Shown: piece after piece, positions 1 to 9,212 of the stretch
Position numbering within the stretch: the first letter of the stretch is position 1
Layout of the letters: every line of letters starts with the position of its first letter
Assembly: GCF_013694095.1 (NCBI RefSeq)
Contig: NZ_JACEFB010000002.1
Span: 186,001-250,000 of the forward strand
DNA from: Thermogemmata fonticola
Lineage (GTDB): Bacteria > Planctomycetota > Planctomycetia > Gemmatales > Gemmataceae
Reading direction: 5' to 3'
Length of the DNA stretch: 64,000 bases
Made by a program: the position numbers and the translations under genes
Notes under the pieces: model-generated
The model's input: only the letters and a program-made list of their open reading frames with translations
The model's database searches: none
What the model was told of the DNA's origin: nothing

Positions 1-87
1 CCCTTCGGAGCTATGAATTCGTGTTTGTCTTTAATCAGTTTTTCCCTCAAAAGACTCCAGAGTGGAATCCTCGCTCACTTTGTGATG

Positions 88-2511
88 TCACGGCACGGGA
101 GCCTGCTTTGGAGCAGGAGTAGTGTTGGCTGGCGGAGAGCCAGTAGCGGGTTTGGCCTCGACATTCCCGTTGCTACTCGGTGAGGTTCCAGAAACTGGGG
201 TATTAGGATTATCCAGACTCTTCCCCGGAGCCGAGGACGAGGGTGGTAGCGTTTTGTTGTCCTCCTTCGTGGAGGTTGGAGGAGTGGGGGTGTTATTGGT
301 CGGGGTGCTGCCGGACGGGGGTGTGCCACTATTGGGAGAGGAGGGGTCTCCCGCCGGCGGAGTCGAAGTCCCGGCGGATGGTGTGGAGGCGTTGCTGGCC
401 GGTGTTGTGGGAGTCGACGGAGTCGGGGGTGGTGTGCCAGCCGGCGGAGTGGTGGTTTCTGCGGGGGGCGTGTATTTTTCGTAAAGGGAAACGATGCCGT
501 AGATGCTCAGTTCGATCAGGCCGGAGGTGAGTTGAGCTTCCGAGAGTACGCCGCCGCTGCCGGGGAATGCGGGGCCATAGGGGTTGTAACCACCTGTTCC
601 CGGAACGCCCAAACCCGGCGGGCCGCTAAAGCCGCTACTGCCGATACCCGGTGGAACACCGATTCCTGGAGGAACGCCCGGAGGCGTGCCGACGCCGCTG
701 GTACCATCCGGCGATCCTGTAAAGCCGCCACTGCCGGGATAGCCGATGCCCGGGGCCAAACCGAAACCTTCGCCTAGCTCTCCCGGTCCGCTGAAGAGAA
801 TCTCATCGCCACTACGGAAACCGCCTCCTCCGGGACCGTAGTCGAGCTTGCCGCGGAACCGATTCCACGTCACTTGGGTCACCTGGAAGCGTAACGGGGA
901 GTTGGCGAGGGACAGGAGCACATCTTGCATATAGTCCTGATCCACCACGATGACCAAGGCTACGGGCATACGGCGAACTTGGTCTGTGACATCTACATAC
1001 CGGCGGCGGTTAGCATCCACCACCGATTCCAACGTTCCCGCTCCCATGAGAGTGCCTTGCCGGGCAGTTCCGGTGCCTCCCATACCCGGCATGCCCGCAT
1101 ATTCCCCGTCCGGGCTGCCGACGCCGGTGCTGGTTGTTCCAGGAGGCGGGCCACTCAAGCTTGAACCAACCGCGCCTGTTCCACCGCCGGGAGGTGCACC
1201 AGGAGTCGAGCCACTGCTCGTGGCCTCTTCATCTTTTTCAAAGGCCGGGAATTTCGGCTTGACCAACTTGGTTTTCATGGCCCAACGGCTGTCGGTGTAA
1301 CCGAGCGCCAAGGCATCAATGCGGCGGATCGGCACCGTGGTGGTATCGAAGACTTGCTCCACCTTGACGATCCGGGTGACGTTGGTTCCTGGAGGGATGA
1401 CGTTGGGGTATTTGCTGAGATTGGCATCATTGGCATCGGGTTTGATTACGATCCGGTCGGCGGGAATGGCCACGTCCTTACCTTGAGAATCCTTGGCGAA
1501 GCGGGTGGCCCCCCGTCCGGGGACATACTCGCCGCCAATCTTGAACTCCACCGGCTGGATGCCGTCTACCGACCCATTAGGACCGGCGTCCAGCCAAACT
1601 TTTAGCGTCATGGACCGGTTGATTCCCAGAATCTGGACCCGATCGGTTAGATTACGTAATTCCCCTTCCAAATACCTCTGGTTTCCCCGTTGTTTGACTT
1701 CGAGAGTCACCTCCCAAATGCGGCTTTGGAAGCGGCGGCGCAAGGGATTCTGCGGCCCTTGGGGATTTTGGGGATCGTCAATGACTTGACCGTTATCTTC
1801 ATAGCGGACCGGCGTGAAGGAAGCGATTTGATCATTGACCCTCTTGAGGTCAAGTAACAGGGCGCGCTGGACCCAGTAATCTTCCATCAGCAGCCAAATC
1901 TGTTCCGAGGTGAGTTGTCGCTCCGGGAAGGCGGCAACGTGGCGCAGAACGTTCTGCCAACCGCCGAGGAATTGCGTGGGAGCGACCGTGTCGGCGATTC
2001 CAGTGCCGCTGCGTCCTTGCTTCGGATCGGCGTTGGAGTACATCGCTAAATACAGGCTGGGCAACTTGAAGGCCGCATACTGATCGGCATTATTGGGGAT
2101 CGGATCGCCGAATTTGAGGTCCTCCAAACGAACGGGTTCGAGGACCTCTGTCTCGACCTCTTTATCTTCCTGTTTGACCAGCTTTTTGACTTTACGAGCG
2201 AAGTTGTCGAAGTTCCGGCTCTTCGGCCAGACGTAAATATGCTTTTGGCTTTCCCAATTGGCTTTCCACAGGTCGCCCCGCTTCGAGGCCACTCGATCGA
2301 TGAGTTTATCCATCTCCTGGATCAATTTGACCGGCTTGGGATTGGATTTGCTGGCGATTTCCTTTTGGGCCTTTTCAATGGCAGCCTTGCGTTCACTGAT
2401 GGCCCCGCCGACGCCGGAAGTGATCATGATGACAGCGATCAGCACCAGCAACGGAACCAAACCCACCAGAATCCAGAAATGGTGCTTCTTCAGAGCGTCG
2501 TTGTTCTTCAT
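88..2511 (-). CDS. Large membrane-anchored protein downstream of PilM-like gene
   Basis: An 807-residue protein I cannot assign to a named family. It begins with a short basic stretch and one hydrophobic segment (about residues 12-34), followed by a charged, helix-prone region (about 36-115) that resembles the anchor plus coiled coil of PilO/GspM-like proteins. The middle (about 120-430) looks globular. From about 435 on, Gly/Pro/Ser/Thr-rich low-complexity stretches alternate with short ordered segments, and the last 90 residues are almost wholly Pro, Thr, Ser and Ala. The start is ATG. It lies 149 bases after the PilM-like gene on the same strand, so the two are probably co-transcribed, and a role as a membrane partner of that ATPase in a pilus or secretion machine is an inference from this context. 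No transposon or toxin features are visible. Confidence 0.75.
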   Translation of the reverse strand: MKNNDALKKHHFWILVGLVPLLVLIAVIMITSGVGGAISERKAAIEKAQKEIASKSNPKPVKLIQEMDKLIDRVASKRGDLWKANWESQKHIYVWPKSRNFDNFARKVKKLVKQEDKEVETEVLEPVRLEDLKFGDPIPNNADQYAAFKLPSLYLAMYSNADPKQGRSGTGIADTVAPTQFLGGWQNVLRHVAAFPERQLTSEQIWLLMEDYWVQRALLLDLKRVNDQIASFTPVRYEDNGQVIDDPQNPQGPQNPLRRRFQSRIWEVTLEVKQRGNQRYLEGELRNLTDRVQILGINRSMTLKVWLDAGPNGSVDGIQPVEFKIGGEYVPGRGATRFAKDSQGKDVAIPADRIVIKPDANDANLSKYPNVIPPGTNVTRIVKVEQVFDTTTVPIRRIDALALGYTDSRWAMKTKLVKPKFPAFEKDEEATSSGSTPGAPPGGGTGAVGSSLSGPPPGTTSTGVGSPDGEYAGMPGMGGTGTARQGTLMGAGTLESVVDANRRRYVDVTDQVRRMPVALVIVVDQDYMQDVLLSLANSPLRFQVTQVTWNRFRGKLDYGPGGGGFRSGDEILFSGPGELGEGFGLAPGIGYPGSGGFTGSPDGTSGVGTPPGVPPGIGVPPGIGSSGFSGPPGLGVPGTGGYNPYGPAFPGSGGVLSEAQLTSGLIELSIYGIVSLYEKYTPPAETTTPPAGTPPPTPSTPTTPASNASTPSAGTSTPPAGDPSSPNSGTPPSGSTPTNNTPTPPTSTKEDNKTLPPSSSAPGKSLDNPNTPVSGTSPSSNGNVEAKPATGSPPANTTPAPKQAPVP

Positions 2512-2660
2512 GACAGTGAACCTGTAACAGTTTGGTTAGGCTATGGTTTTGTTCCAATCGCTTGTTCAGGAATCAGGTGGCTTCGCGCTCCTGCCAAGTA
2601 GACGGTTCTGTCGGTTGCCGGAAGACTCCCCGTTGAAAGTCCGACGAGACTCACTCCAGA

Positions 2661-5264
2661 TCAAGGAGTATCCACAGGAACCGGTGGGACCGGTTCACGC
2701 CAGATGAACATGACAACAAACTCATGGCGTATGCGTCCACTACCGCTGCTAGTGGAAGGTGGTTGTCCCACCCTTGATCCACCGGGCAGGATGGGTCCGC
2801 CGGGAGCAACGCCGCCGCCTGTACCGACGGGTGGGGACGGTAGGCCGATTCCGCCGGCTGTCCCTGTGGGAGGAGGCGGCAAGCTAATACCACCGGAGCC
2901 AGCAGCACCCGGAGCACCTGCGTCGTCTGGACTTCCTGTTCCGGGGGGAATCATGCCTCCAGAACCACTGTAACCAGGCATACCGGGAGTCATGGCCGCT
3001 CGGCCTCCTTTGAGCGGCCGCCACTGCGGAGCCAATTCATCCGCAGGACTGGCAGCTCCCCCCGCTCCAGCCATCATGCTTCCGTAAGCCCCCATTGTAT
3101 CACCGGGAGCACCGCCAGGTGGAGTGCCCATGGCCATGCCAGGAGGACCGGAAGTCCCATCCGTTCCCCCGCGGCGACCACCTCCGAGAATGGCTTCCAG
3201 ATACGATTGCTGGATGTGGACCGGCAAGTGGGAGGTGGCATTGTTGACCGTCCAGACCTTGTACACAAAAACGTGAGACACTTTCCCTTTCACGGGGTCC
3301 TTGCCGCCGACGATATAACGGCTGATTTTGGTCTCATCTTGGGCAAATTTGTCAATCTGCTGGAGATTGCGGACCAGCCCCAACTTGATGAATTGTGGGC
3401 CAGCCTCGTGTTCGGTGTATCCCCGAATCTCGACCACCCAACCGCCCCCTTCTAGCGGTTTGGGCTTGTTGCGATTCTGCGTCTCATCCCGGACTCGTTC
3501 GTCTTCCTTCATTGTATCCGCAATGTTTTCGCGGTATTCCTTGAAGACGAGCGTATCGACCTGATCGAGGAACTTACCGAGGTCTTTGACCCAGCGTGTG
3601 TGGAAGGCTTCGACATTCACCACGGCTAGATATTTCGGATTCTCAGAGTTGGCATCATCCAGCATCTGGTCGATCCGCACGCCATCGCGCATGCGGCTGA
3701 GCCACCACTGGTAGGCGCGCAGGCCAATGTCCCCTTCCATTTTCCAGAACTTTTGCTGTTCCGGGTCTTGGAGGTTGCCGGGGTCTTGTCCATGTGGGGG
3801 GCGAGGCAGAGCTGCGGTTTGAACCTCCAGGAAACGCGGCCAGTTCAAGCGTTCTTCCTGTCCGGCGATGATCAGCTTCACATCGGACTGGGTTTCCTTG
3901 GCTTTAGTGATACGGCTGTTGTACTCGCTTTCCTGACGGCTGTAGTCTTTGGAAGCGGCTTCGACTTCTTTAATGCTCTTGTCGATGGCCGGGTCGCTGA
4001 GGGCTTTGTACGGTGCGGCATAGCTGAAGGCCAAGCCGAAGACGCCGAGCAGGAGCATGGCGGCAGCGGCAGCCGCATATGGCTTTTTGGCACGAATGAG
4101 GCGGTCGGTGCGGATTTCCGTGGGTAGCAGATTGGTCGTCAGGCGAGCCAAGCCCAATCCTTGCAAGGCCAAGCCGTAGGCGACGGGGAAGGTCAGCACG
4201 TTATCAGTGAAGAGCGGATCTTTCGTCACTTGTTCCCCGGCCAAGCGATGGAACTCAGTCGGCTTGCGCACATCCAGGGAGAGCTTTTCGCTGAGATATT
4301 TCTGCAACCCAGGCAGCTTGAAGGCGCTGCCAAGGCCCACCATGTAACTGATGTGACAGTCGCGATGTGTATTGCTGAAATATCCTAACGAGCGCTGGAC
4401 TTCGCCGACGAAATCGCTGAGCACCGGCTTGATCGCTTTGAGGATGTTAGCCATCTCTGGGCTTTTCGCGGCGTTGCGTTTGAGGTGCTCGGCTTTGGCG
4501 AACGTGAGTTTCAACTCTTTGGTCAGGGCACGTGTAAAGTTGTTCCCTCCGAGGGGGATCGGGCGCTGCCAGATAACTTTGTCCCCATCCGTAATGATCA
4601 GATTGGAGGCTTCGGTGCCAATGTCGAGGACAACGACACAGCGTTTTTTACCCCGCGGAGTGTCTTCCGGGGATGTTTCCTCGCCACCGCTGGTATCCTC
4701 GGCAGGTCCCCCTTTCTTGAAAATTTCGTAGATGGCGAAGTTGACCAAAGCCAATGGGGTCATTTGGATCAGGTGGACTTCCATGCGCGTGGATTGAAAA
4801 TAGCCGAGGTAGCGGGAGATCACATCCCGTTTCATGGCGAACAAGCCGATTTCCGTATCGGTGGCGAATCCCTCTACCGCTTCACCGCCTGCGATCTTCT
4901 GATAGTCCCAAATGACCTCATCGAGGGGAAAAGGAATCTGCTGCCGGGCTTCAAATTTGACAATGTCCCCGATCTTTTTCTCTTCGACCGGCGGGAGCTT
5001 GACGAAGCGGACCAAGCCGGATTGACCCGAAATGCTAATGGCAACCTCATCGTATTTGACTTTTTCCGCATTGCGGGAGAGGAATTTTTCCAAGGCTTCG
5101 CGGATGAGAGTGTCTGGGTCGGCGTCAGGCTGGGATAGGATTTTGGCATGCTCGATGTAGTCGAAGTCTGTGGCGGTGGGCCGGCCATCGATCAGCTCCA
5201 ACCGTAGGGCCTTGAGGGCACATTGGCCAATGTCTACTCCCCAAACGCCTATGTTTTTCGCCAT
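2661..5264 (-). CDS. pilM: PilM-like actin-fold ATPase fused to PilN-like region
   Basis: An 867-residue protein. Residues 1-360 match the PilM family: an N-terminal GVDIGQCALKAL phosphate-loop stretch, a second VVLDIGTEASNLIITDGDKV nucleotide-binding stretch near 215-235, and the VGLGSAFKLPGLQKYLSE motif near 310. PilM is a cytoplasmic actin-like protein that binds the N-terminus of PilN in type IV pilus and type II secretion assembly. Here, after about residue 375, a single hydrophobic segment (AAAAAMLLLGVFGLAFSYA) is followed by a helical, charged region and a mixed domain, like the topology of PilN, so this looks like a natural PilM-PilN fusion. A Gly/Pro/Met-rich tail occupies about 700-830. 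PilM proteins are normally near 350 residues, so the length supports fusion. The next gene downstream is the other membrane-anchored protein of this pair. Confidence 0.85.
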   Translation of the reverse strand: MAKNIGVWGVDIGQCALKALRLELIDGRPTATDFDYIEHAKILSQPDADPDTLIREALEKFLSRNAEKVKYDEVAISISGQSGLVRFVKLPPVEEKKIGDIVKFEARQQIPFPLDEVIWDYQKIAGGEAVEGFATDTEIGLFAMKRDVISRYLGYFQSTRMEVHLIQMTPLALVNFAIYEIFKKGGPAEDTSGGEETSPEDTPRGKKRCVVVLDIGTEASNLIITDGDKVIWQRPIPLGGNNFTRALTKELKLTFAKAEHLKRNAAKSPEMANILKAIKPVLSDFVGEVQRSLGYFSNTHRDCHISYMVGLGSAFKLPGLQKYLSEKLSLDVRKPTEFHRLAGEQVTKDPLFTDNVLTFPVAYGLALQGLGLARLTTNLLPTEIRTDRLIRAKKPYAAAAAAMLLLGVFGLAFSYAAPYKALSDPAIDKSIKEVEAASKDYSRQESEYNSRITKAKETQSDVKLIIAGQEERLNWPRFLEVQTAALPRPPHGQDPGNLQDPEQQKFWKMEGDIGLRAYQWWLSRMRDGVRIDQMLDDANSENPKYLAVVNVEAFHTRWVKDLGKFLDQVDTLVFKEYRENIADTMKEDERVRDETQNRNKPKPLEGGGWVVEIRGYTEHEAGPQFIKLGLVRNLQQIDKFAQDETKISRYIVGGKDPVKGKVSHVFVYKVWTVNNATSHLPVHIQQSYLEAILGGGRRGGTDGTSGPPGMAMGTPPGGAPGDTMGAYGSMMAGAGGAASPADELAPQWRPLKGGRAAMTPGMPGYSGSGGMIPPGTGSPDDAGAPGAAGSGGISLPPPPTGTAGGIGLPSPPVGTGGGVAPGGPILPGGSRVGQPPSTSSGSGRIRHEFVVMFIWREPVPPVPVDTP

Positions 5265-5312
5265 TGTGGTGCTACTCCGCCGGGTTGAAAAATCATTGCG
5301 AGTTCACACACA

Positions 5313-5342
5313 CCGGCATCCCTTCCTGCCGGAATTGTATCA
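5313..5342 (-). promoter_or_regulatory. Possible extended -10 and hairpin ahead of the PilM-like gene
   Basis: On the minus strand TGATACAAT (5342-5334) fits an extended -10 element, about 70 bases ahead of the PilM-like start. A perfect 6-bp inverted repeat, CCGGCA with an 8-base loop and TGCCGG (5313-5332), follows immediately and would fall at the start of the transcript. A TTGACC lies upstream but is too far (26 bases) for a normal -35. This is pattern reading only. Confidence 0.25.
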
Positions 5343-6093
5343 CCTTACCAGCAGTTGCATCTAGCGGTCAATGACCATAACGGATGAACTACTGGGATGT
5401 TGGCGCTTTTGGCGATGCTGCGAATGCCTCCGCGGGTGTCGAAGCGCGATTATACCCTCTGTTCTGCCGATGTGCAGGACTTTTCCGTATTCTTCTAATT
5501 TTCTCTGCTGGCGGTACCTTGTCCACCCGCTCTTTCCCTTGCGATTGTTCCGTTTGTCGTGCCGGAAGCAAAGGGTCGAAGGATAAATACGTTATTTGAC
5601 GGTGGGAGACCACTCCGCTTTGCGGTCAGCGTCTCAAACCAACTGTCCGATCAGGAAATCTACATCCTATGGCCGAGACGCAAGCGCTGTTTGCCAAAGA
5701 TTTGGGGGATGCCGGGAGGGAGGGGCTAGGGCAAAGCGTCGGATGGCTCCAAGCAGTGGTCTGGCATTTTTGGGGTCGATTCACGGATATCCGCGGGGAG
5801 TAAACCCTGCTTGTGGGAGAGTGCAGCCGTACAGACAGAGTAAAAGTTGAGCAATGTCAGATTTGAATGTACGTAGCGGCCCCTGAGTGCGGTGGAAGTT
5901 GGCTGCCGTAGACTTTGGATGTGATGAACTCAATATCACAATGGATGAACGGGCTGGAGGAGAAAGGCTGGGCGGTAGTATCCGTGCAGCGAAGCAGGCG
6001 AGTTCTTTGGAACGTCAGGGCGCCATCCCAATGGATAAGACGCAATCCAAGGCATGAGCTGGGAGCGATCTTCAGGAGGAGGATAAAGGGCGA
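5343..6093. other. Intergenic region, no gene seen
   Basis: About 750 bases between the divergent PilM-like and undecaprenyl-diphosphatase genes. Reading frames here are short and lack family signatures on either strand. It presumably holds both promoters; no terminator, RNA gene or repeat was recognised. Confidence 0.5.
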
Positions 6094-6975
6094 ATGCAAT
6101 GGTGGGAAGCGGCGATTCTGGGGTTAGTGCAAGGAGTGACGGAATTTCTGCCGATCAGCAGCACGGCCCATCTCTTGGTGGTGCGTCATCTTTTGGGTCA
6201 CGCCCATCCGGAGGATGCCTTCACAGTGGTCATCCAGATCGGCTCGATGGTAGCTGTCGTGGGGTATTTTCGCCGGGATTTGGCTCGTTTGATAGCGGGA
6301 AGTTGGGAGGTTTTGCGTCAGGGTGGCCGCCGGTTATCGCCAGATGGCCGTTGGGCGTTACTGGTGGGGATTGGAACGATACCTGCGGGAGTGGCAGGCT
6401 TTTTCGGCTATGGCTGGCTCAAGTCGCATGCATTTGCGTTGCCCGTGGTCGCCGTGGTGTCGGTGGTTTTTGCCGTTTTGATGGGGGTGGCGGAGTGGTG
6501 GTCAGCCTATCGGAAACGATCCGGCCGCGCTGCACGAACGGAGCAGGAGTTGAACTGGTGGGATGCCCTTTGGATTGGTTGCTGGCAGGCTTGTGCTCTG
6601 ATGCCAGGAGGCTCCCGTTCTGGCACGACGATTACGGGAGGACTGCTTCTCGGCCTGCATCGCACGGCGGCCACGCGCTTCTCCTTTGTTTTGGCCCTGC
6701 CGATTGTCCTCATGGCAGGATTCAAAGAGATATGGGAGGAATGTCAGCGCTGGCAGTGGCCCTCAACAGATTCGCCGCCGGGTCAGTTGGCCACTGTAGA
6801 GTCATGGGCTGCTTGGCTGATTGGTTTTCTCGTGTCCACTATTGTTTCTTACGGGGCGATTTGGTTCTTGCTCCGCTTTGTGCGGCGGAATAGCCTGTGG
6901 GTCTTCGTAGTGTATCGCCTTGGCTTTGGGGCCTTGTTGTTGGTGGTGTGGGCTTTGGGATGGCTTGTCCCGTGA
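6094..6975 (+). CDS. uppP: Undecaprenyl-diphosphatase UppP (BacA)
   Basis: A 293-residue multi-pass membrane enzyme that dephosphorylates undecaprenyl pyrophosphate to recycle the lipid carrier for cell-wall and surface-polysaccharide synthesis. The family signatures are present: GLVQGVTEFLPISSTAHL near residues 10-27, with the catalytic glutamate, and MPGGSRSGTTITGG near 170, which is the conserved PGxSRSxxT motif. Several hydrophobic segments run through the protein and the length is normal for the family. The ATG start gives the family-typical N-terminus; an AGGAGG lies rather far upstream, so the ribosome site is not ideal. The gene stands alone, convergent with the decayed toxin-immunity region. 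BacA overexpression gives bacitracin tolerance in other bacteria. Confidence 0.95.
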   Translation: MQWWEAAILGLVQGVTEFLPISSTAHLLVVRHLLGHAHPEDAFTVVIQIGSMVAVVGYFRRDLARLIAGSWEVLRQGGRRLSPDGRWALLVGIGTIPAGVAGFFGYGWLKSHAFALPVVAVVSVVFAVLMGVAEWWSAYRKRSGRAARTEQELNWWDALWIGCWQACALMPGGSRSGTTITGGLLLGLHRTAATRFSFVLALPIVLMAGFKEIWEECQRWQWPSTDSPPGQLATVESWAAWLIGFLVSTIVSYGAIWFLLRFVRRNSLWVFVVYRLGFGALLLVVWALGWLVP

Positions 6976-7006
6976 GGGAGCTTCCCTAGGGTGACCCCAC
7001 TCACGG
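6970..7006. terminator. Hairpin spanning two convergent stop codons
   Basis: CCGTGAG (6970-6976) pairs with CTCACGG (7000-7006). The left arm contains the stop of uppP and the right arm the stop of the minus-strand immunity remnant. There is no T-run on either side, so a true intrinsic terminator is not shown. Confidence 0.35.
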
Positions 7007-7476
7007 TTGAAGTAACTGGATAATTAGCCTTTCGATCTCAGCATCAGACAACAGACCGAACTTGATTGCGGTAACTTTACTTTCGGAGATAGTAACCCAT
7101 ACCGGACTGGCCGTTTCCGTGGCGCGAATTATGACTTCACGCTTGTTGTCGTGTTCTGTAAAAAGGAGTTTGACTTGATTCGGTAGTTGTCCACCGGAAA
7201 GCCCGGAAATCCAAGCCAGGTTCTCTTCGGGGTAATTGAAAGGTATAAGGCCCAGTTGTATAAGACCCCGGAAGCGCTTCACGATCTCAATGGCACGATG
7301 TCCCGCTCGAATATCTTTCACATTCCAGACTGACATACTCACGACAAGCCAGTTTCCTTGTTTCAGCTCATTCTCAAGACTTTTTGGAGCAATTTGTGGA
7401 GGAACGATATAATTAGCTCATTTTCGAGCATAACTCGCGACCGTCCCTTCTCGTCGGCAACAAAGGTGAATCCCAT
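7001..7476 (-). pseudogene. Frameshifted immunity gene of toxin tip 3
   Basis: The reading frame starts at ATG 7476, six bases after the stop of the toxin remnant, with GAGGAAG as ribosome site. It runs about 20 codons (MGFTFVADEKGRSRVMLEN) and then must shift frame near 7415. The second frame continues with ANYIVPPQIAPKSLENELKQ and the rest of a coherent protein of about 150 residues ending at 7001. The tight coupling behind a toxin domain is the usual arrangement of polymorphic-toxin immunity genes, and that assignment rests on position, not on a recognised family. A shortened version of 113 residues could still start at GTG 7342 or ATG 7336. Base composition is more AT-rich than the flanking genes. 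Confidence 0.6.
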
Positions 7477-7482
7477 GTTGAG

Positions 7483-8164
7483 TTACTTCCTCGCTGGGAC
7501 AATGATGTTAGTGTAGACGACTTCGTCAACATCCGATCGGACTTTGATTATAGTCTGAAAAACTCTTCCTCCAACTGCCTCAGCTATTTGTTGGTGAGCA
7601 GCAAGGATTTCGGGGGTTGCAGGGCCGACGAGTCGAATATCGCCCCCAGGTTTGATGACCCGTGCGATCTCCGAAATAGTAGCTCGCCGGTTCGAAGCAT
7701 TCTCGAGAGTGATGATGTCTACTGACTTGTCTGCGAAGGGCAACCGTTCACCTCTGGCCTGAGATTCGGGATTGGACGGCCTGGTGCTCCGGTAGTTGAA
7801 GTTGTAGTGCTGGATTGATATTGATCGCGCTGGGGTAACGCCCCTCACCACTGATACCGATATGCACCGGCCCCCGACCTGGTGGAGCAGTCGCCGGGCG
7901 GGATCGCAGGAGAATGGTGTTGCTACCGAGACCAAATAGGCCGAGAATGGCGTTCGGGCTATTGGTCCAAGTCGGGCCGTGCAGCAGCATGCCTTCCGAC
8001 CACTTCAGCCGCAGGGGTCCGCCGCCAGGCCGCGTGACCTCTGACAGGTCGAACGCCCCACCCCCCGCCTGCCCAGTATTCTGACACAAGTCTAATAACG
8101 CACGGCTTTACCGGCCTTAGCAGGCAAACTTGATGGTACAAACACTGTCCCACCTTTACATAAT
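7483..8164 (-). pseudogene. Decayed Rhs toxin tip 3, methyltransferase-like
   Basis: Three frames must be joined. The first piece ends VFVPSSLPAKAGKAVRY, like the linker at the end of pre-toxin regions. A second frame (about 7800-8107) encodes PTWTNSPNAILGLFGLGSN and PGRGPVHIGISGEGRYPSAI. A third frame (7483 to about 7830) encodes ARGERLPFADKSVDIITLEN and ISEIARVIKPGGDIRLVGP. The last two stretches resemble the SAM-binding and post-I motifs of class I methyltransferase folds, and this combination occurs as a C-terminal domain in polymorphic toxins. The switch between frames 2 and 3 lies between about 7800 and 7830. The stop (TAA at 7483) is six bases before its immunity partner. It cannot make an intact product as read. 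Confidence 0.6.
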
Positions 8165-8165
8165 C

Positions 8166-8412
8166 CTAGAGCTGACCAGCGGAAACGAGGTGCGGCAGGG
8201 CATGGAGAAAGAAGCGATGAAGCAGTTTGCCGAAGGTTGCCACATCAGCCGACGTTGGATTCTGGAGAATTCTCGATACAAGGTGGATGTCCTCTATGGC
8301 GTCGGTCATATGAAATATAAATTTCTCGAGCATCTCTTCGTATTGGGGGGGCCTCAGCCTCCCACTTATCAGCAAAAGCCCTGACCAACTTCTCTCTTAG
8401 ATCTTCCGTCAT
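8166..8412 (-). pseudogene. Small immunity-like gene broken at a C7 run
   Basis: It starts at ATG 8412 with a strong ribosome site (GGGGAGGAATAAAG before the ATG). The first frame reads MTEDLREKLVRAFADKWEAE and then meets a run of seven C on the coding strand (8345-8351). Removing one C joins it to the second frame, PQYEEMLEKFIFHMTDAIED and onward to the stop at 8166, giving a coherent acidic, helical protein of about 81 residues. As read, the first frame instead ends after about 55 codons in unrelated sequence. The intact start and single homopolymer defect make this the least damaged member of the region. An immunity role is inferred from its place between toxin tips. Confidence 0.55.
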
Positions 8413-8414
8413 CT

Positions 8415-8868
8415 TTATTCCTCCCCTAGAAGCGACCTGAGTCGAACACGCATTTCCGCAATTTTTACTTGCCACTCTGTAGTTGTCTTTTTACCAAGGT
8501 TGGGATTAGAGGCGAGCATTTACATCTGGTCGAGTAATCCATTAACTTCTTTATACCAATGTGGAATTGCTATCGGAATTTCTTATCTGTCTTCAGAATA
8601 TGCCCGTATAGGTGCCACAACGCTACACTTTCAAGGCCAGTTAGTCGTTTTCAAAACTTATGGGCAGCTAAATGCCATAGCAATTATTCCGTCTTCATAT
8701 TTCGCCTTTGTCTTAGCTAGTCTTGCTTCATCTTCTGGAAGAAAATCTTGCTGTGTTTTCAATTTGTAACTAACTCCCTGACGCTTGTCTCCAGTTGGTG
8801 TATTTGCCGCCGAGGCTCAGCAAACCACCGCCGACATGCAGTCCATTTGCCCAGTTCAGGCCGCCCCC
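8415..8868 (-). pseudogene. Decayed toxin tip 2 with four in-frame stops
   Basis: The 5' piece (8868-8770) encodes a Gly-rich linker, NWANGLHVGGGLLSLGGKYT, typical of the region just before a toxin domain. A shift of frame near 8800 leads into one 402-base frame (8816-8415) that reads like protein throughout: GVSYKLKTQQDFLPEDEARL, AKTKAKYEDGIIAMAFSCP, stop, VLKTTNWP, stop, KCSVVAPIRAYSEDR, stop, EIPIAIPHWYKEVNGLLDQM, stop, NPNLGKKTTTEWQVKIAEM and the final stop. Its last codons overlap the ribosome site of the downstream immunity-like gene, as in a coupled toxin-immunity pair. I do not recognise the domain. The nonsense codons within one retained frame indicate loss of function by point mutation. 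Confidence 0.5.
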
Positions 8869-8933
8869 TTACCAACAAGCTTGCGATGCCGTCCGTTCCC
8901 ACAAAGTGGCAGACGGCGTGTTTGATTGGGGCT

Positions 8934-9189
8934 TTAGGAACTCGCAGGCTTGCTCGTCGTCAGAATCTTCGGGCCAAGTTGTCGCACCCACGGTGGCTCA
9001 CTTGGAATGCCGTCTCTAATGACTCGCCACATGCATCGTGCACACATAATGGATAAAGTACACCTGCCTCTCGATGTGTATTGGATGCTCAAACTACCAG
9101 TACAGGTGGGACACATCAGAATGTTGAACGGTCTCCGCCGTGGCGTTTTGAATTAGGTCATCAAGATGATCTTTGCTTTCGTTATTCAT
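8934..9189 (-). pseudogene. Frameshifted zinc-ribbon immunity gene of toxin tip 1
   Basis: It starts at ATG 9189 (MNNESKDHLDDLIQNATAET), 24 bases after the end of toxin tip 1, with GAGAAAG upstream. Around 9100 the frame must change to continue as CPTCTGSLSIQYTS, then CARCMWRVIRDGIPSEPPW and a stop at 8934. The two CxxC pairs suggest a zinc ribbon. In the first frame translation stops after about 31 codons. Its position directly after the toxin domain suggests an immunity protein. Confidence 0.5.
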
Positions 9190-9212
9190 GATTACTTTCT
9201 CTCAATAAATCT

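Noticed and set aside
8500-8769. Plus-strand frame of 89 codons
   Set aside because: It overlaps the minus-strand decayed toxin tip, which has coherent protein-like sequence; the plus-strand reading shows none.
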